Source: Shewanella mangrovisoli
Lineage (GTDB): Bacteria; Pseudomonadota; Gammaproteobacteria; Enterobacterales; Shewanellaceae
Assembly: GCF_019457635.1 (NCBI RefSeq)
Contig: NZ_CP080412.1
Location: 434,001-498,000, forward strand
Direction of reading: 5' to 3'
DNA: 64,000 bases
A program made the position numbers and the translations under genes. A model generated the notes under the pieces. That model worked only from the letters and a program-made list of their open reading frames with translations, was not told where the DNA came from and did no database searches. How positions within the stretch are numbered: the stretch's first letter is position 1; each line of letters begins with the position of its first letter. Positions 1 to 9,448 of this stretch are shown here, one piece after another.

Positions 1-95
1 GGGGAAGAGCACTATAAACTGTCTTACTGAACCAGAGTTGAACGACTAGCAAGCTGGGTTTATACGCTGAAATGGAGCTGAAAGTGTGGATGTAA

Positions 96-120
96 AAAAA
101 GGCGCACTAGGCGCCTTTTT
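96..120. terminator. Bidirectional terminator-like hairpin
   Basis: An A-run leads into the stem arm GGCGC (101-105), loop ACTAG, then GCGCC (111-115) and a T-run. It has terminator form on both strands. It lies just downstream of the DUF3014 gene and would also end any rightward gene entering from the left edge. The first 95 bases hold only short open frames; the one open from base 1 closes with TGA at 28-30 and could be the tail of an outside gene, but nothing in it is recognisable. Confidence 0.75.
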
Positions 121-136
121 AGACAAGTTTGGAGCA

Positions 137-1033
137 TTACTGGGCGAGTTGGTTTTCCAGTTTACGCAGCGCCGCTTTCACTTTACGGGTGTTTTCTGGC
201 CCCATGCGGATCATCAGTTTTTGCGCGCTCGGTAAGGCCTCTAAATTAGGATCTACAAAGCGGTAGTTCACGCTGATAGAACTCAGCTCAATAGGCTCTT
301 CGATGATAGGAGCTGCGAGCATGATCTTAATGGCTTGCAGCATTCTGTCATTGAACTTGGCGTTGCTGTAACCCAATTCGGCAAAGGCCTCGTCAAACAG
401 CGGCGTGAGCTGTTTGTAGGTGTGCATTAAGGTTTGCTCATCCATGTTGGCAATCACAGTCGCATAGGCGTCATATCTGTGGTAACTCTCTGGATTTAAA
501 TACACTTTGCTCGTGATTTCAGACACAGCGAACAGCTTTTCTGGGCCTTTGACTGGGCTGACTTTGCGGGCGAGATCGCCTTGGGCCAAGTTGTCCACGA
601 ACACCACAAACTGACGGGCCAAATCTTGGTTCACTAAGGAGGAGCCGACCACGTTGTTATTGATGATCGCCAGCGCTTTTTGATGCACGAAGGCATCGCT
701 CTCAGGCAGGCTGGGGACGACTTCTTCAGGAATCGCAGGCTCGGTTGGCGTGACAACGGTTTCGGTTTCCGTCGTGGTCGCCGCTGGGGTTTCATTTTCC
801 ACCGGTGCGGTTTCAGGCTCAGTGCCCGTTTCGAGCGTCATTGGTTCAGATGAAGGCGGCTCAGGCAGCACTATGGGCGCATTGGGGATGAGCTTGGGTG
901 AGTCATCTTTGGTGTAGTAATAATAACCTCCCGCAGAGAGCAGTAGGACGAGCACAATCGCAATCAAAGCAAAGCGATTACTGCTTGAGGAGGTTTCTTG
1001 AGGTGTAATTCTATCATCTTGATTAACTTGCAT
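137..1033 (-). CDS. DUF3014 domain-containing membrane protein
   Basis: The 298-residue product has a short cytoplasmic N-terminus, one membrane segment at about residues 23-41 followed by a run of tyrosines, then a Pro/Glu/Thr-rich linker to about residue 110, and a C-terminal globular part. The C-terminal part resembles the DUF3014 family of gammaproteobacterial inner-membrane proteins, whose function is unknown. The layout implies a periplasmic domain on a flexible, probably extended tether. It lies downstream of recG on the same strand with a 178-bp gap, so it probably has its own promoter. Family assignment is from memory of similar proteins; no catalytic motif is seen. Confidence 0.75.
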   Translation of the reverse strand: MQVNQDDRITPQETSSSSNRFALIAIVLVLLLSAGGYYYYTKDDSPKLIPNAPIVLPEPPSSEPMTLETGTEPETAPVENETPAATTTETETVVTPTEPAIPEEVVPSLPESDAFVHQKALAIINNNVVGSSLVNQDLARQFVVFVDNLAQGDLARKVSPVKGPEKLFAVSEITSKVYLNPESYHRYDAYATVIANMDEQTLMHTYKQLTPLFDEAFAELGYSNAKFNDRMLQAIKIMLAAPIIEEPIELSSISVNYRFVDPNLEALPSAQKLMIRMGPENTRKVKAALRKLENQLAQ

Positions 1034-1211
1034 TTTACATCCTTCGCTTAAGTGTCAAGGTAACGGGGTGAATACATGCAGCTAACATTTAAAGTGCAAG
1101 TGCCAACGAGTTGTCGGTGGCAGGTTCATTGTGCAAGTTTCCACGCGCTTGTCCATAGCGGTGAGCTGAACAGGCTGAATTTATTTTACCTTGAAGGGGT
1201 TAGCTTAAGGT

Positions 1212-3302
1212 TTAGGCTTGAACGTATTGCTGCCTGTGTCCAAGCCAACGATGAATAATGGCATCGACCGACTCTGGCGCCTGTGACATCACATGGCTCG
1301 CCAGTTTTTGGATATGTGGGATAAGCGCCTGATCGCGGACAAGGTCGGCGATTTTCAGCTCGGCCAGCCCCGTTTGCTTAGTGCCCAGTACTTCGCCCGG
1401 CCCACGGATCTCTAAGTCTTTCTGTGCAATCACAAAACCATCATTACTTTGCCTGAGCACATTTAACCGCTGGCTCGCAGTTTGGCTCAATGGCGCCTTG
1501 TAGAGTAACACACAATGGCTTGCCACGGCACCGCGCCCTACACGGCCCCGCAGCTGGTGCAACTGTGCAAGGCCTAGTCGCTCTGGGTTTTCGATAATCA
1601 TTAAGCTGGAGTTGGGGACGTCGACGCCGACTTCAATCACTGTGGTTGCCACCAATAAATGAATAGTTCCCGCCTTGAAGTCGGCCATAATTTTTTGCTT
1701 TTCAGCGCTTTTCATCCGGCCGTGGACTAAACCTATGCTCAGTTCCGGCAGTGCTTGGCGCAACTCTTCGGCGGTATCTTCCGCCGCTTGGCACTCGAGG
1801 ACTTCGGATTCTTCAATCAAGGTACATACCCAATAGGCTTGGCGTTTATCCGTGACTACGCTGTTGCGGACGCGTTCCAGCACTTCATTGCGACGCGAAT
1901 CGGGAATGGCGACTGTGGTCACGGGCGTGCGGCCAGGCGGCAACTCATCGATAATCGAGGTATCCAAATCGGCGTAGGCCGTCATGGCTAAGGTTCGTGG
2001 GATCGGCGTTGCCGTCATAATTAACTGGTGGGGATGAAAGCCTTGGCTAATGCCTTTTTCCCTGAGTCCCATCCGTTGGTGAACCCCGAACCTGTGCTGC
2101 TCGTCAATGATGATCAAGGCGAGTTTGTTAAAGGTCACCTGCTGTTGGAAGATGGCATGGGTGCCTATCACCATTTGCGCCGCGCCCGATTCAATATCGG
2201 CTAAGGATTGCGCTCGTGCCTTGCCTTTAAGCTTGCCCGCTAGCCAACCGACTTTTAACCCGAGGGATTCAAACCACGCGGCAAAGTTAGTCGCATGCTG
2301 CTCGGCGAGTAATTCGGTGGGCGCCATCATGGCCACTTGGTAGCCATTTTCGATGGCTTGCAATGCGGCGAGGGCGGCGACCAAGGTTTTACCCGAACCT
2401 ACATCACCTTGAACTAAGCGCATCATGGGGTGTGGCTGTGCTAAATCTTTACCTATCTCGGCGACGACCCTTTGCTGGGCGCCCGTCGGTTTAAAGGGTA
2501 ATGAGGCGAGAAAGGGATTCAAAAGCTGGCCGCTGGCGTGCATGGTCACGGCAGCGTCGAGATTGCTGCGCTGCCTGAGGCGGAGCATGCTGAGGTTATG
2601 GGCGAGCAGTTCTTCCTGCACCAGTCGTTGCTGCGCCGGATGCTGGCCGAGCTCTAAGTCAAATTGCGATATCCCCGCGTGGGGACGATGCAGGGTTTGC
2701 AGTGCCTGTTTCAAGCTCATGCTATTGGGCTGCAAATTGGCGGGTAATAACTCGGTCAAACCACCGTCTTCTAATAATTCGAGGGCTTGCTCGGTGAGCT
2801 TAATCCAGCTCGCCTGTTTGAGCCCTTCCGTGGTGGGATAAATCGGCGTGAGGGTATCACTTAAATGAATATCTTCACCGGGATAGACAATTTTGTACTC
2901 GGGATGGACGATTTCGGCCTGATGATTACCCCGGCGAATTTCGCCATAGGCGCGGATCATTAAGCCATTTTGCATCGCATTGCGTTGCGCCATCGAAAAG
3001 TTAAAGAAGCGCAGGCTCATGCTGCCGGTATTATCCCGCACATTGCACACCAGCATGCGTTTGCGGCCTTGAATGATTTGTGTCGACTGGATTTCGGCTT
3101 CAATGGTGCCGTAATTACCCGGCATTAAGGCGGCAATAGGATAAATTTGAGTGCGGTCTTCGTAGCGCAGGGGTAAGTGAAACAGCAGATCTTGTACTGT
3201 TGTGATGCCGAGCTTTGCGAGTTTTTCCGCCACCCTTTTGGCGACGCCTTTGAGGTCGGTGATCGGAACAAGATCCAATTGCTGCAAGTCGTTAGCGCTC
3301 AA
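1212..3302 (-). CDS. recG: ATP-dependent DNA helicase RecG
   Basis: RecG remodels stalled replication forks and branch-migrates Holliday junctions in the cytoplasm. The 696-residue product carries the N-terminal wedge/OB region (about 1-260, including HLPLRYEDRT), Walker A GDVGSGKT near 300, the DEQHRFG box typical of RecG, TATPIPRTLAMT, and HQLRGRVGRG near 620. Length fits the family. The longest frame begins with TTG at 3302 and has no convincing ribosome binding site. A second TTG five codons on would give a protein starting at Leu6 of this frame, so the exact start is uncertain. No operon partner lies upstream; the adjacent gene is divergent. Confidence 0.95.
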   Translation of the reverse strand: MSANDLQQLDLVPITDLKGVAKRVAEKLAKLGITTVQDLLFHLPLRYEDRTQIYPIAALMPGNYGTIEAEIQSTQIIQGRKRMLVCNVRDNTGSMSLRFFNFSMAQRNAMQNGLMIRAYGEIRRGNHQAEIVHPEYKIVYPGEDIHLSDTLTPIYPTTEGLKQASWIKLTEQALELLEDGGLTELLPANLQPNSMSLKQALQTLHRPHAGISQFDLELGQHPAQQRLVQEELLAHNLSMLRLRQRSNLDAAVTMHASGQLLNPFLASLPFKPTGAQQRVVAEIGKDLAQPHPMMRLVQGDVGSGKTLVAALAALQAIENGYQVAMMAPTELLAEQHATNFAAWFESLGLKVGWLAGKLKGKARAQSLADIESGAAQMVIGTHAIFQQQVTFNKLALIIIDEQHRFGVHQRMGLREKGISQGFHPHQLIMTATPIPRTLAMTAYADLDTSIIDELPPGRTPVTTVAIPDSRRNEVLERVRNSVVTDKRQAYWVCTLIEESEVLECQAAEDTAEELRQALPELSIGLVHGRMKSAEKQKIMADFKAGTIHLLVATTVIEVGVDVPNSSLMIIENPERLGLAQLHQLRGRVGRGAVASHCVLLYKAPLSQTASQRLNVLRQSNDGFVIAQKDLEIRGPGEVLGTKQTGLAELKIADLVRDQALIPHIQKLASHVMSQAPESVDAIIHRWLGHRQQYVQA

Positions 3303-3657
3303 TCACTGTGAATTTATACATATACTAACAGAGTATAAGCGTAAGGCAATCTTGGGCTGAGTTGCTCGGTGGGTGCGGTTATGTGAGGGTTTTGCGACGA
3401 ATTGAAGATTTATTTCAGTCTTATGGGCTAAATTGCCCTTGGGGCATATTTCTCCTTATCTTATTCATATTAAAATAAATGTGTTTCAATCCTAGAAGTA
3501 AACGATAGAGAAAATCATCATTCGTTATTAATAACGTACACTTTGTAAGTTTTTGTGGTTTAATCGAATGAGTGATTGCCTGTATCGGGCATAAATCTTT
3601 ATGCGGTAACACGGTTGTGAATCGATAATAAGAAAGTGACCTCTGGTGACGGATCAC
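3303..3657. other. Divergent intergenic region, recG / binding-protein gene
   Basis: About 355 bases lie between two divergent genes and must hold both promoters. A minus-strand open frame (3421-3657) has no family resemblance or ribosome binding site and is not called. The stretch is AT-rich around 3460-3560. I could not single out promoter boxes with confidence. Confidence 0.5.
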
Positions 3658-4716
3658 ATGTGGGGAAACATGGTCGAGGAGTACTCGCCTTTGCGTCTAT
3701 GGTGCTTAACCTGTTTATTTATTGGCATATTGTTTTCTACTATGCCAGCATGGGCCAAACTCGATGTGGCGTTTTTCAATCCCGGTGCCGAGGCCGATAG
3801 CTTTTGGGGTGATGTCGACAAATTAATGTGGGTGGCCTCAGCAAAACTCGACATTAATTTGCAAATTATCCATTCAGATCGCAATCATTTTAAAATGATT
3901 AGCCAGTTAGACTCTTTATTAAAATCGCAACAATCCCTTCCCAATCAGGTTATTTTGGTTAATGAGAAGCAATCAGCATTAAAAATGTTGCAGATGCTTT
4001 ATCACCATCCCATTTATGTGCAGCTTATTTTGAATGATATTTCCGTGGCCGAACGGGAAATGCTATTGCAAGATCCCCATTGGCAGACCTATTTATTGCC
4101 CGCCATTATGCCCGATAATTATGCTATCGGAGCCGAGACCGCTAAAGCTTTGTTAACGGGGTTAGACGTTAAAAAAGCTAAGGTTTTATTGATCTCGGGC
4201 GATAAGTCCACGCCCGCATCTGTTCTGCGGACTCAGGGCGCCAACGATTATTTCTTTATGCAACCCAATGTGACAGTCACACAAACGGTTTATGGCCAAT
4301 GGAGTGAGGATATTGCCTATGGGCAAGCATTGACGCTGCTGACCCGTTATCCCGATTTAAAGTTGATTTGGACCGCAAGTGACAGAATGGCGATGGGGGT
4401 AATTAAGGCATTGAAGGAAAAAGGGCTCAACCCAAGGCGAGATGTGTTGGTGAGCTCTGTAAATACGTCAGCCGAGATTTTACGGCTTCGCCAAGAGCAA
4501 CAACTCAGTGTACTCGGTGGTGGGCATTTTTTAGCGGGCGCATTGGGGTTAGTGCAACTGCAACATTATCAGGCGACAGGGCAATATTATCCCTACGACA
4601 AGGTCCAGTTATTTAGCGTGCTTGAGCCGGGCTCAGAGTTTTATCGCATGTTAGTGGCAAGGGATTGGTCGGCAATTTTTCAATCCCAAATTTTGGATAA
4701 GTTGCCACCGCAATAA
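3658..4716 (+). CDS. Periplasmic substrate-binding protein (type 1 fold) paired with a diguanylate cyclase
   Basis: The product has a signal peptide (hydrophobic stretch WCLTCLFIGILFSTM, cleavage after AWA) and a mature part resembling type 1 periplasmic binding proteins of the sugar/LacI group: an N-terminal lobe beginning KLDVAFFNPG, a central KVLLISGD strand, and LIWTASDRMAMGVIKAL typical of the second lobe. No transporter genes adjoin. Instead the next gene, 16 bases on, is a membrane diguanylate cyclase, so the likely role is ligand sensing, as in LuxP/LuxQ-like pairs, rather than import (inference). Candidate starts are GTG 3646, ATG 3658 and ATG 3670; all keep the signal peptide and I cannot decide among them. 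The ligand is unknown. Confidence 0.75.
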   Translation: MWGNMVEEYSPLRLWCLTCLFIGILFSTMPAWAKLDVAFFNPGAEADSFWGDVDKLMWVASAKLDINLQIIHSDRNHFKMISQLDSLLKSQQSLPNQVILVNEKQSALKMLQMLYHHPIYVQLILNDISVAEREMLLQDPHWQTYLLPAIMPDNYAIGAETAKALLTGLDVKKAKVLLISGDKSTPASVLRTQGANDYFFMQPNVTVTQTVYGQWSEDIAYGQALTLLTRYPDLKLIWTASDRMAMGVIKALKEKGLNPRRDVLVSSVNTSAEILRLRQEQQLSVLGGGHFLAGALGLVQLQHYQATGQYYPYDKVQLFSVLEPGSEFYRMLVARDWSAIFQSQILDKLPPQ

Positions 4717-4732
4717 TAACGAATAGGTATCC

Positions 4733-6550
4733 ATGAAGCATCGTAATCATTCCATCAGCCACAGGATGACGCTCACTATTATTGGGGTGAGCTCGTTTTT
4801 TGCCGTCCTGACTATGTTGGTGCAGTTGGTATGGAATTATCAGGAGAGCATAGATAAGGCTACGGCGGATATTCGTGAGTATTCCGAGTCTATCTTGCCT
4901 AGCATTGCTAAGTCGCTCTGGGATGTCGACCATAGCCTGTTATCCGATCTGTTGTCGGGTTTAGGGATGATGCCCATGGTTTCGAGTGTCAATCTCGAAA
5001 GTGTCGATGGTGTGACCATGCAGCTAGGTAAGTCCTTAGGTGCGCAGGAGGACAACCAAACTTCGTTTCATTATCCGATAATGTATCAAGAGCAGCTGAT
5101 TGGGTCACTCACCGTTGGTCTGGACACCAATAAGCTGTATTACGAATTATGGCAGCAGTTGATTATCATCGTCCTCGGCAATGGCCTTAAAACCCTGCTG
5201 ATGATTTACCTGATCCTCACTATGGTGCGTTTATTGGTGACCAACCGATTGTCGGCACTGGAGCGGTTTGCCAATCAAATCAATTTGAATTCATTACCCA
5301 AACTGAAAGTGCCCATCAGTGTAGTGACCAGCCAAGATGAAATTGGCCATGTGGCGCAATCGCTACAGGCCATGTATCAGCGCATTCGCAATGACTTAGC
5401 CATTAACAAGCGTCAGGGACGCGAATTACAACAGCAGCAGAATCAGTTGGCGCGTTTAGTCGACGAGCGAACTCAAGAGCTTAATTGGCAATCCCAGGCG
5501 AATCAGTTATTAGCCGAGATGTCACTGCAGTTTTTAACCACAGATACCTCGCAACTGGATGAATGCCTCGCCGATGCCTGCCATCGCATTGGACTGTTAT
5601 TCGATGTTGAACGGGTCAGTATTATTGAGTTTACCCAGCGCTACGCCAATTACCGTAGCTTTTGGAGCTGTGAGTCGCAGGCAAATCAGATCCAAGATAT
5701 CTCCGTCGATAGTGTTGCTGTGCTGGCACAAAAGTTTGTGTCTGAGTCGACGTTAGTCATCGAATCGATAGATTTTTTAGAGCATGAGTCTCCTACGGAA
5801 TACCAAGCGCTGCGCTCGGTTGGGATTTGTTCTATCGCCGCATTTGCAATTAAAAATGCCAATGAATTACTCGGTTTACTCTCGCTTTCCATGGTGAGCC
5901 GTCCATTAAATTGGAATCCACAAAAGAAGGTGATGCTGACTCAATTTGCGGCGGCTCTGAACGAATTATTACTGCGTGAGGAAAAAGAGCGACAGATGCT
6001 CAGCCTGCAACAGGCTTTAGTGTCGGTGAATGCTCAACTACGTGTGATGGCCGAAACCGATGAGTTGACTGGTTTAAGCAATCGTCGCCCTTTTACTCAT
6101 ACTTTGGAAACCTTGCTCCAACAAGCTAAACCCGTGGGGTTGCTGATGTTGGATGTCGATTACTTTAAGAGTTACAACGACACTTACGGTCACCTCGAAG
6201 GCGATGCGGCGCTTAGATTGGTTGCGCAGGCGCTCAAACAGTGTGATGTCTTGCCGCAGGATAGTTTGCTGGCTCGAATCGGTGGCGAAGAGTTTGCGAT
6301 TATTCTTGAGCAGATAACGCCTATCCAATTGGAGGCGATAGCCAACCAGCTCTGCTATCAAGTCGCCGCCTTGGATATTCCCCATCGTAGCTCTCCCAAG
6401 GGCAAAATTACCCTCAGCATTGGTGGCGGGTATCTCCCCTTAGATACAAGCGTTCGCGGGTTTACCCTCTCTGAGGTGCTGCGCCGTGCCGATATTTGTT
6501 TGTATCGCGCTAAAGAGCAAGGGCGCAATACTGTGGTCATCGAATCGTAA
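4733..6550 (+). CDS. Membrane sensor diguanylate cyclase (HAMP-GAF-GGDEF)
   Basis: The 605-residue inner-membrane protein has membrane segments at about 12-35 and 143-167 flanking a periplasmic domain, then a HAMP-like segment, a coiled-coil stretch (RQGRELQQQQNQLARLVDE), a GAF-like region (about 255-410) and a C-terminal GGDEF domain. The active-site loop is intact (ARIGGEEFAII), so c-di-GMP synthesis is expected. The product-inhibition site RxxD expected five residues before GGEEF is absent (the local sequence is LPQDSLLARI), so feedback control may be lost. It is probably co-transcribed with the preceding periplasmic binding protein, which may be its sensory partner. The signal is unknown. 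Confidence 0.87.
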   Translation: MKHRNHSISHRMTLTIIGVSSFFAVLTMLVQLVWNYQESIDKATADIREYSESILPSIAKSLWDVDHSLLSDLLSGLGMMPMVSSVNLESVDGVTMQLGKSLGAQEDNQTSFHYPIMYQEQLIGSLTVGLDTNKLYYELWQQLIIIVLGNGLKTLLMIYLILTMVRLLVTNRLSALERFANQINLNSLPKLKVPISVVTSQDEIGHVAQSLQAMYQRIRNDLAINKRQGRELQQQQNQLARLVDERTQELNWQSQANQLLAEMSLQFLTTDTSQLDECLADACHRIGLLFDVERVSIIEFTQRYANYRSFWSCESQANQIQDISVDSVAVLAQKFVSESTLVIESIDFLEHESPTEYQALRSVGICSIAAFAIKNANELLGLLSLSMVSRPLNWNPQKKVMLTQFAAALNELLLREEKERQMLSLQQALVSVNAQLRVMAETDELTGLSNRRPFTHTLETLLQQAKPVGLLMLDVDYFKSYNDTYGHLEGDAALRLVAQALKQCDVLPQDSLLARIGGEEFAIILEQITPIQLEAIANQLCYQVAALDIPHRSSPKGKITLSIGGGYLPLDTSVRGFTLSEVLRRADICLYRAKEQGRNTVVIES

Positions 6551-6701
6551 ACTGCCTCGAGACTTTGCCTCAAGACTTGTTAAGTTACTGTTGATTAAGG
6601 TTCGCCTCGATGTGTTTGCAACCTAGCCGTGGCGGCAGATTTATTTCTGCTTTGGGGCTGCTATAATTGCCGCCCTTTAATTTCCATCTGTAGGTTCTGG
6701 C

Positions 6702-7115
6702 GTGTCGAAACGGGGCAAAAATACGGCTAATGCGGTGGCGATTTTCAATATCGATGATTTGTCGACTTGGCAAAAATACCGTAAAGGTTTGTGCGACACT
6801 TGCCACGCGACCTGCTGTACGCTGCCTGTTGAAGTCACTGTGAGCGACCTAGTGCGCATGACGTTAGTCGATGAGTTTGAAGCCGAGGGCGATCTTAAAG
6901 CTATCGCCAAACGTCTGCAAAAAGCGCGCATTATCGACAACTTTAATCATAAAACCGCGATCTTTACTCTGGCTCGTATGGCCAACGATGACTGTTTGTA
7001 TTTAGACAGTAAAACCCGCCGCTGCACCATTTATCATCAACGTCCAGAGACTTGCCGTAACCATCCACAAATTGGCCCTAAGGCGAATTACTGCCCTTAT
7101 CGCCCCCGTGAGTAA
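6702..7115 (+). CDS. YkgJ-family cysteine cluster protein
   Basis: The 137-residue protein has the metal/Fe-S type cysteine pattern of the YkgJ family (zinc- or iron-chelating domain): CDTCHATCC near the N-terminus, then DCLYLD, RRCTIYHQRPETCRNHP and a final Cys in NYCPYRP. Function in the family is poorly known. The start is GTG at 6702. A TATAAT box lies at 6662-6667, though without a good -35 element. Its 3' end overlaps the convergent solute-binding protein gene by 38 bp. Confidence 0.82.
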   Translation: MSKRGKNTANAVAIFNIDDLSTWQKYRKGLCDTCHATCCTLPVEVTVSDLVRMTLVDEFEAEGDLKAIAKRLQKARIIDNFNHKTAIFTLARMANDDCLYLDSKTRRCTIYHQRPETCRNHPQIGPKANYCPYRPRE

Positions 7116-7917
7116 GCTTTTGAATATGGTATTGGTAGAGGGCTTCGAGTTGGTGATTATCACGCATCGCCTTGACCTGCCGATTAAACTCACTAGCAAT
7201 CAAGTCTTTATGAGCTGAACGCTTCGAAATCAGCATATAAAAGGGTTCCTGTTGAGTATTCGGCGACGGTTGTGAGGTGAGTGTCTTCGGCAGTTCGCCT
7301 GCCTGCGCTAAGGCGAGTGTGCCTGCCAAAATCTCCTTACGGGCGATAAAGAATTTACACCTGTGTTTCAGCAGCATTTCCGGTAGATGATGTAGAGAAT
7401 TTATCTCGCTAATTGGCGTGTCGTGATGCCAGCCAAAGTTATCGTAGTTGAAACCCTTGATGCCGCAGACGGTGCCAAAATCAGCCAATTGGTTGATATC
7501 CTTGATGTGAAACTGTGGTTCAAGTTCAGCTTTCAAATAAAAATAACTGGGAGTGAGGTAATAATAAGCAACAGATGGGGTATAATCAGTGGCTCGTTGT
7601 CGATTGAGCGATGCGCTCATAGCGGCATCTATGCTGCCATTATGTACGTCTTTTAAGCAACGTAACCATGGTAAAGCCAACACTTCATAATCAATTCCAA
7701 TAGGTTTGAAGGTCTGTTCTAGCAGGTCGATATCATAGCCGCTAAGCGTAGAAGTCTTAATGCCATCTTGCCGAATAAAGTAATTAAACGGCGGATATTC
7801 AGTCTCTTCGACACAAAAACGTAACTTAAATGGGGAATGCTCATCGGCGCCGTGGGCAACTGGCGAGAGTAGAATCACGCATACTAAGACGATTAGCGGA
7901 TATAATATACGCATCAT
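7078..7917 (-). CDS. Periplasmic solute-binding protein, family 3
   Basis: The product resembles SBP_bac_3 proteins (amino-acid-type binding proteins): after the signal peptide come LRFCVEETEYPPFNYF, SGYDIDLLEQTF, LPWLRCLKDVHNGSIDAAMS and a C-terminal ALYQYHIQ. I place the start at ATG 7917 (or 7914), because a clean signal peptide begins there (MMRILYPLIVLVCVILLS, then AHGA). The open frame continues upstream to a TTG at 8079, which would bury the signal peptide and sit in the promoter of the divergent gene. No permease or ATPase genes adjoin. Shewanella genomes hold many such orphan binding proteins, so a sensory or scavenging role is possible. The ligand is unknown. Confidence 0.75.
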   Translation of the reverse strand: MMRILYPLIVLVCVILLSPVAHGADEHSPFKLRFCVEETEYPPFNYFIRQDGIKTSTLSGYDIDLLEQTFKPIGIDYEVLALPWLRCLKDVHNGSIDAAMSASLNRQRATDYTPSVAYYYLTPSYFYLKAELEPQFHIKDINQLADFGTVCGIKGFNYDNFGWHHDTPISEINSLHHLPEMLLKHRCKFFIARKEILAGTLALAQAGELPKTLTSQPSPNTQQEPFYMLISKRSAHKDLIASEFNRQVKAMRDNHQLEALYQYHIQKLTHGGDKGSNSP

Positions 7918-8089
7918 ACTTTTTAGGCGAAGAGACGATTTTTTAAGTGTAGCAAAGGCTTTCTTGGCAGCACTGGGTTCTTTTATCGTCTGTTCCTCGA
8001 CCCATTCTTTAGGTAAAAATTTCAACTGACTCGCGAAAATCACTGCGCGGGTTGGTGTAGTAAGTCTAGTGTGAAACAAAAGGTGTTAC

Positions 8090-9406
8090 ATGAATTTCTT
8101 TGATAACGTGATGATAATATTGGGCTTAATCGCCGCAAGTTGTTTCTTTTCTATGTCAGAAATCTCCTTGGCTGCATCACGCAAAATCCGTTTACGTCAG
8201 CTAGCCGAAGAAGGGGACAGCCGTGCCGAAAAAGTGCTGCAACTCCAAGCTCAGCCCGGTAGCTTTTTTACTGTGGTGCAAATTGGCTTGAATGCCGTCG
8301 CCATCATGGGCGGTATTGTGGGTGAGTCGGCGTTTCGTCCGTATTTTTACCAGTTTTTAAGTGCGTGGATGAGCGACCCTTGGTTAGGCCAAGTGAGCTT
8401 CTTACTGTCTTTCGTCGTGGTGACCAGCGCCTTTATTCTGGTTGCGGATCTCATGCCCAAACGTATCGCGATGGCGATGCCAGAGCCTGTTGCCTTAGTG
8501 GTGGTTGGCCCTATGAGTTTCTGTATCGCGATCCTTCGTCCATTGGTGTGGTTTTTCAATGGCATGGCAAGCGCCATCTTCAAGTTACTGCAAATCCCAA
8601 CCGTGCGTAACGATGAAATCACCCCAGACGATATTTATGCGGTAATGAACGCGGGGGCAGAAGCGGGCGTGCTCGATAAGGGCGAGCAGCAAATGATCGA
8701 AAATGTATTTGAAATGCAAACCGTTTCGGTAACGTCCGCCATGACGGCCCGTGAGAGCTTAGTGTATTTCCTGCTGCAAGACAGCGAGGAAGATATCAAG
8801 CGTAAGATTGCCGAAGATCCCCATACTAAGTTTTTAGTCTGCGATGGCCAATTGGATATGGTCAAAGGGTTTGTAGATGCGAAAGAGCTGCTGATCCGTG
8901 TGATTAACGGTGAGAAAATTACCTTAAAAGACAACAGTCTTGTGCACACTTCTCTGATTATTCCCGATACCTTAAGCCTGTCCGAGGCCATGGAATACTT
9001 CAAAAATAGCCGCGCCGATTTCGCGGTGGTGATGAACGAATATGCCCTGGTTGTGGGGATTGTCACCACCAACGATCTGCAACGCGCAGTGATGGGGGCT
9101 TGGTCGCTGCACGAGAGCGAAGAGCAGATTATTGCCCGCGATGGCAATTCCTGGTTAGTGGATGGAGTGACGCCGATTACCGACGTGATGCGTGCCTTCG
9201 ATATTGAGGAGTTCCCCCATAACCAAAACTACGAAACCATTGCCGGCTTTATGATGTACATGCTGCGTAAGATCCCCAAGCGCACCGACTTTGTTAACTA
9301 TGCCGGTTACAAGTTTGAAGTAGTGGATATCGACGCCTACAAGGTCGACCAGTTGCTGGTGACCCGCATTGATGGCAACGATAAATTAATGTCGCCAGAT
9401 ACCTAA
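8090..9406 (+). CDS. ytfL: CNNM/CBS transporter-like protein, YtfL (PaeA) family
   Basis: The 438-residue membrane protein aligns closely, from memory, with E. coli YtfL along its whole length. Shared segments include FFSMSEISLAASRKI, FFTVVQIGLNAVAI, VWFFNGMA, DDIYAVMNAGAEAGVL, EYALVVGIVTTND and NYETIAGFMM. The order is a CNNM (DUF21) membrane domain to about residue 190, a CBS pair, and a C-terminal CorC/HlyC-type domain. YtfL (renamed PaeA) has been linked to export of polyamines such as cadaverine and putrescine; older annotations read hemolysin or CorC. The start ATG follows AGGTG. A strong terminator follows the gene. Confidence 0.9.
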   Translation: MNFFDNVMIILGLIAASCFFSMSEISLAASRKIRLRQLAEEGDSRAEKVLQLQAQPGSFFTVVQIGLNAVAIMGGIVGESAFRPYFYQFLSAWMSDPWLGQVSFLLSFVVVTSAFILVADLMPKRIAMAMPEPVALVVVGPMSFCIAILRPLVWFFNGMASAIFKLLQIPTVRNDEITPDDIYAVMNAGAEAGVLDKGEQQMIENVFEMQTVSVTSAMTARESLVYFLLQDSEEDIKRKIAEDPHTKFLVCDGQLDMVKGFVDAKELLIRVINGEKITLKDNSLVHTSLIIPDTLSLSEAMEYFKNSRADFAVVMNEYALVVGIVTTNDLQRAVMGAWSLHESEEQIIARDGNSWLVDGVTPITDVMRAFDIEEFPHNQNYETIAGFMMYMLRKIPKRTDFVNYAGYKFEVVDIDAYKVDQLLVTRIDGNDKLMSPDT

Positions 9407-9421
9407 TCTTATCAACATCAT

Positions 9422-9448
9422 AAAAAACGGGACTCAGTCCCGTTTTTT
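9422..9448. terminator. Rho-independent terminator between ytfL and ilvY
   Basis: A-run, then ACGGGAC (9427-9433), loop TCA, GTCCCGT (9437-9443) and a T-run. The near-symmetrical A and T tracts make it usable by both convergent genes. Confidence 0.9.

Noticed and set aside
1076..1258. Plus-strand 60-codon frame between DUF3014 and recG genes
   Set aside because: It overlaps the 3' end of recG on the other strand and has no family or translation signals.
3421..3657. Minus-strand 78-codon frame upstream of recG
   Set aside because: It lies in the divergent promoter region, with no ribosome binding site or recognisable sequence.
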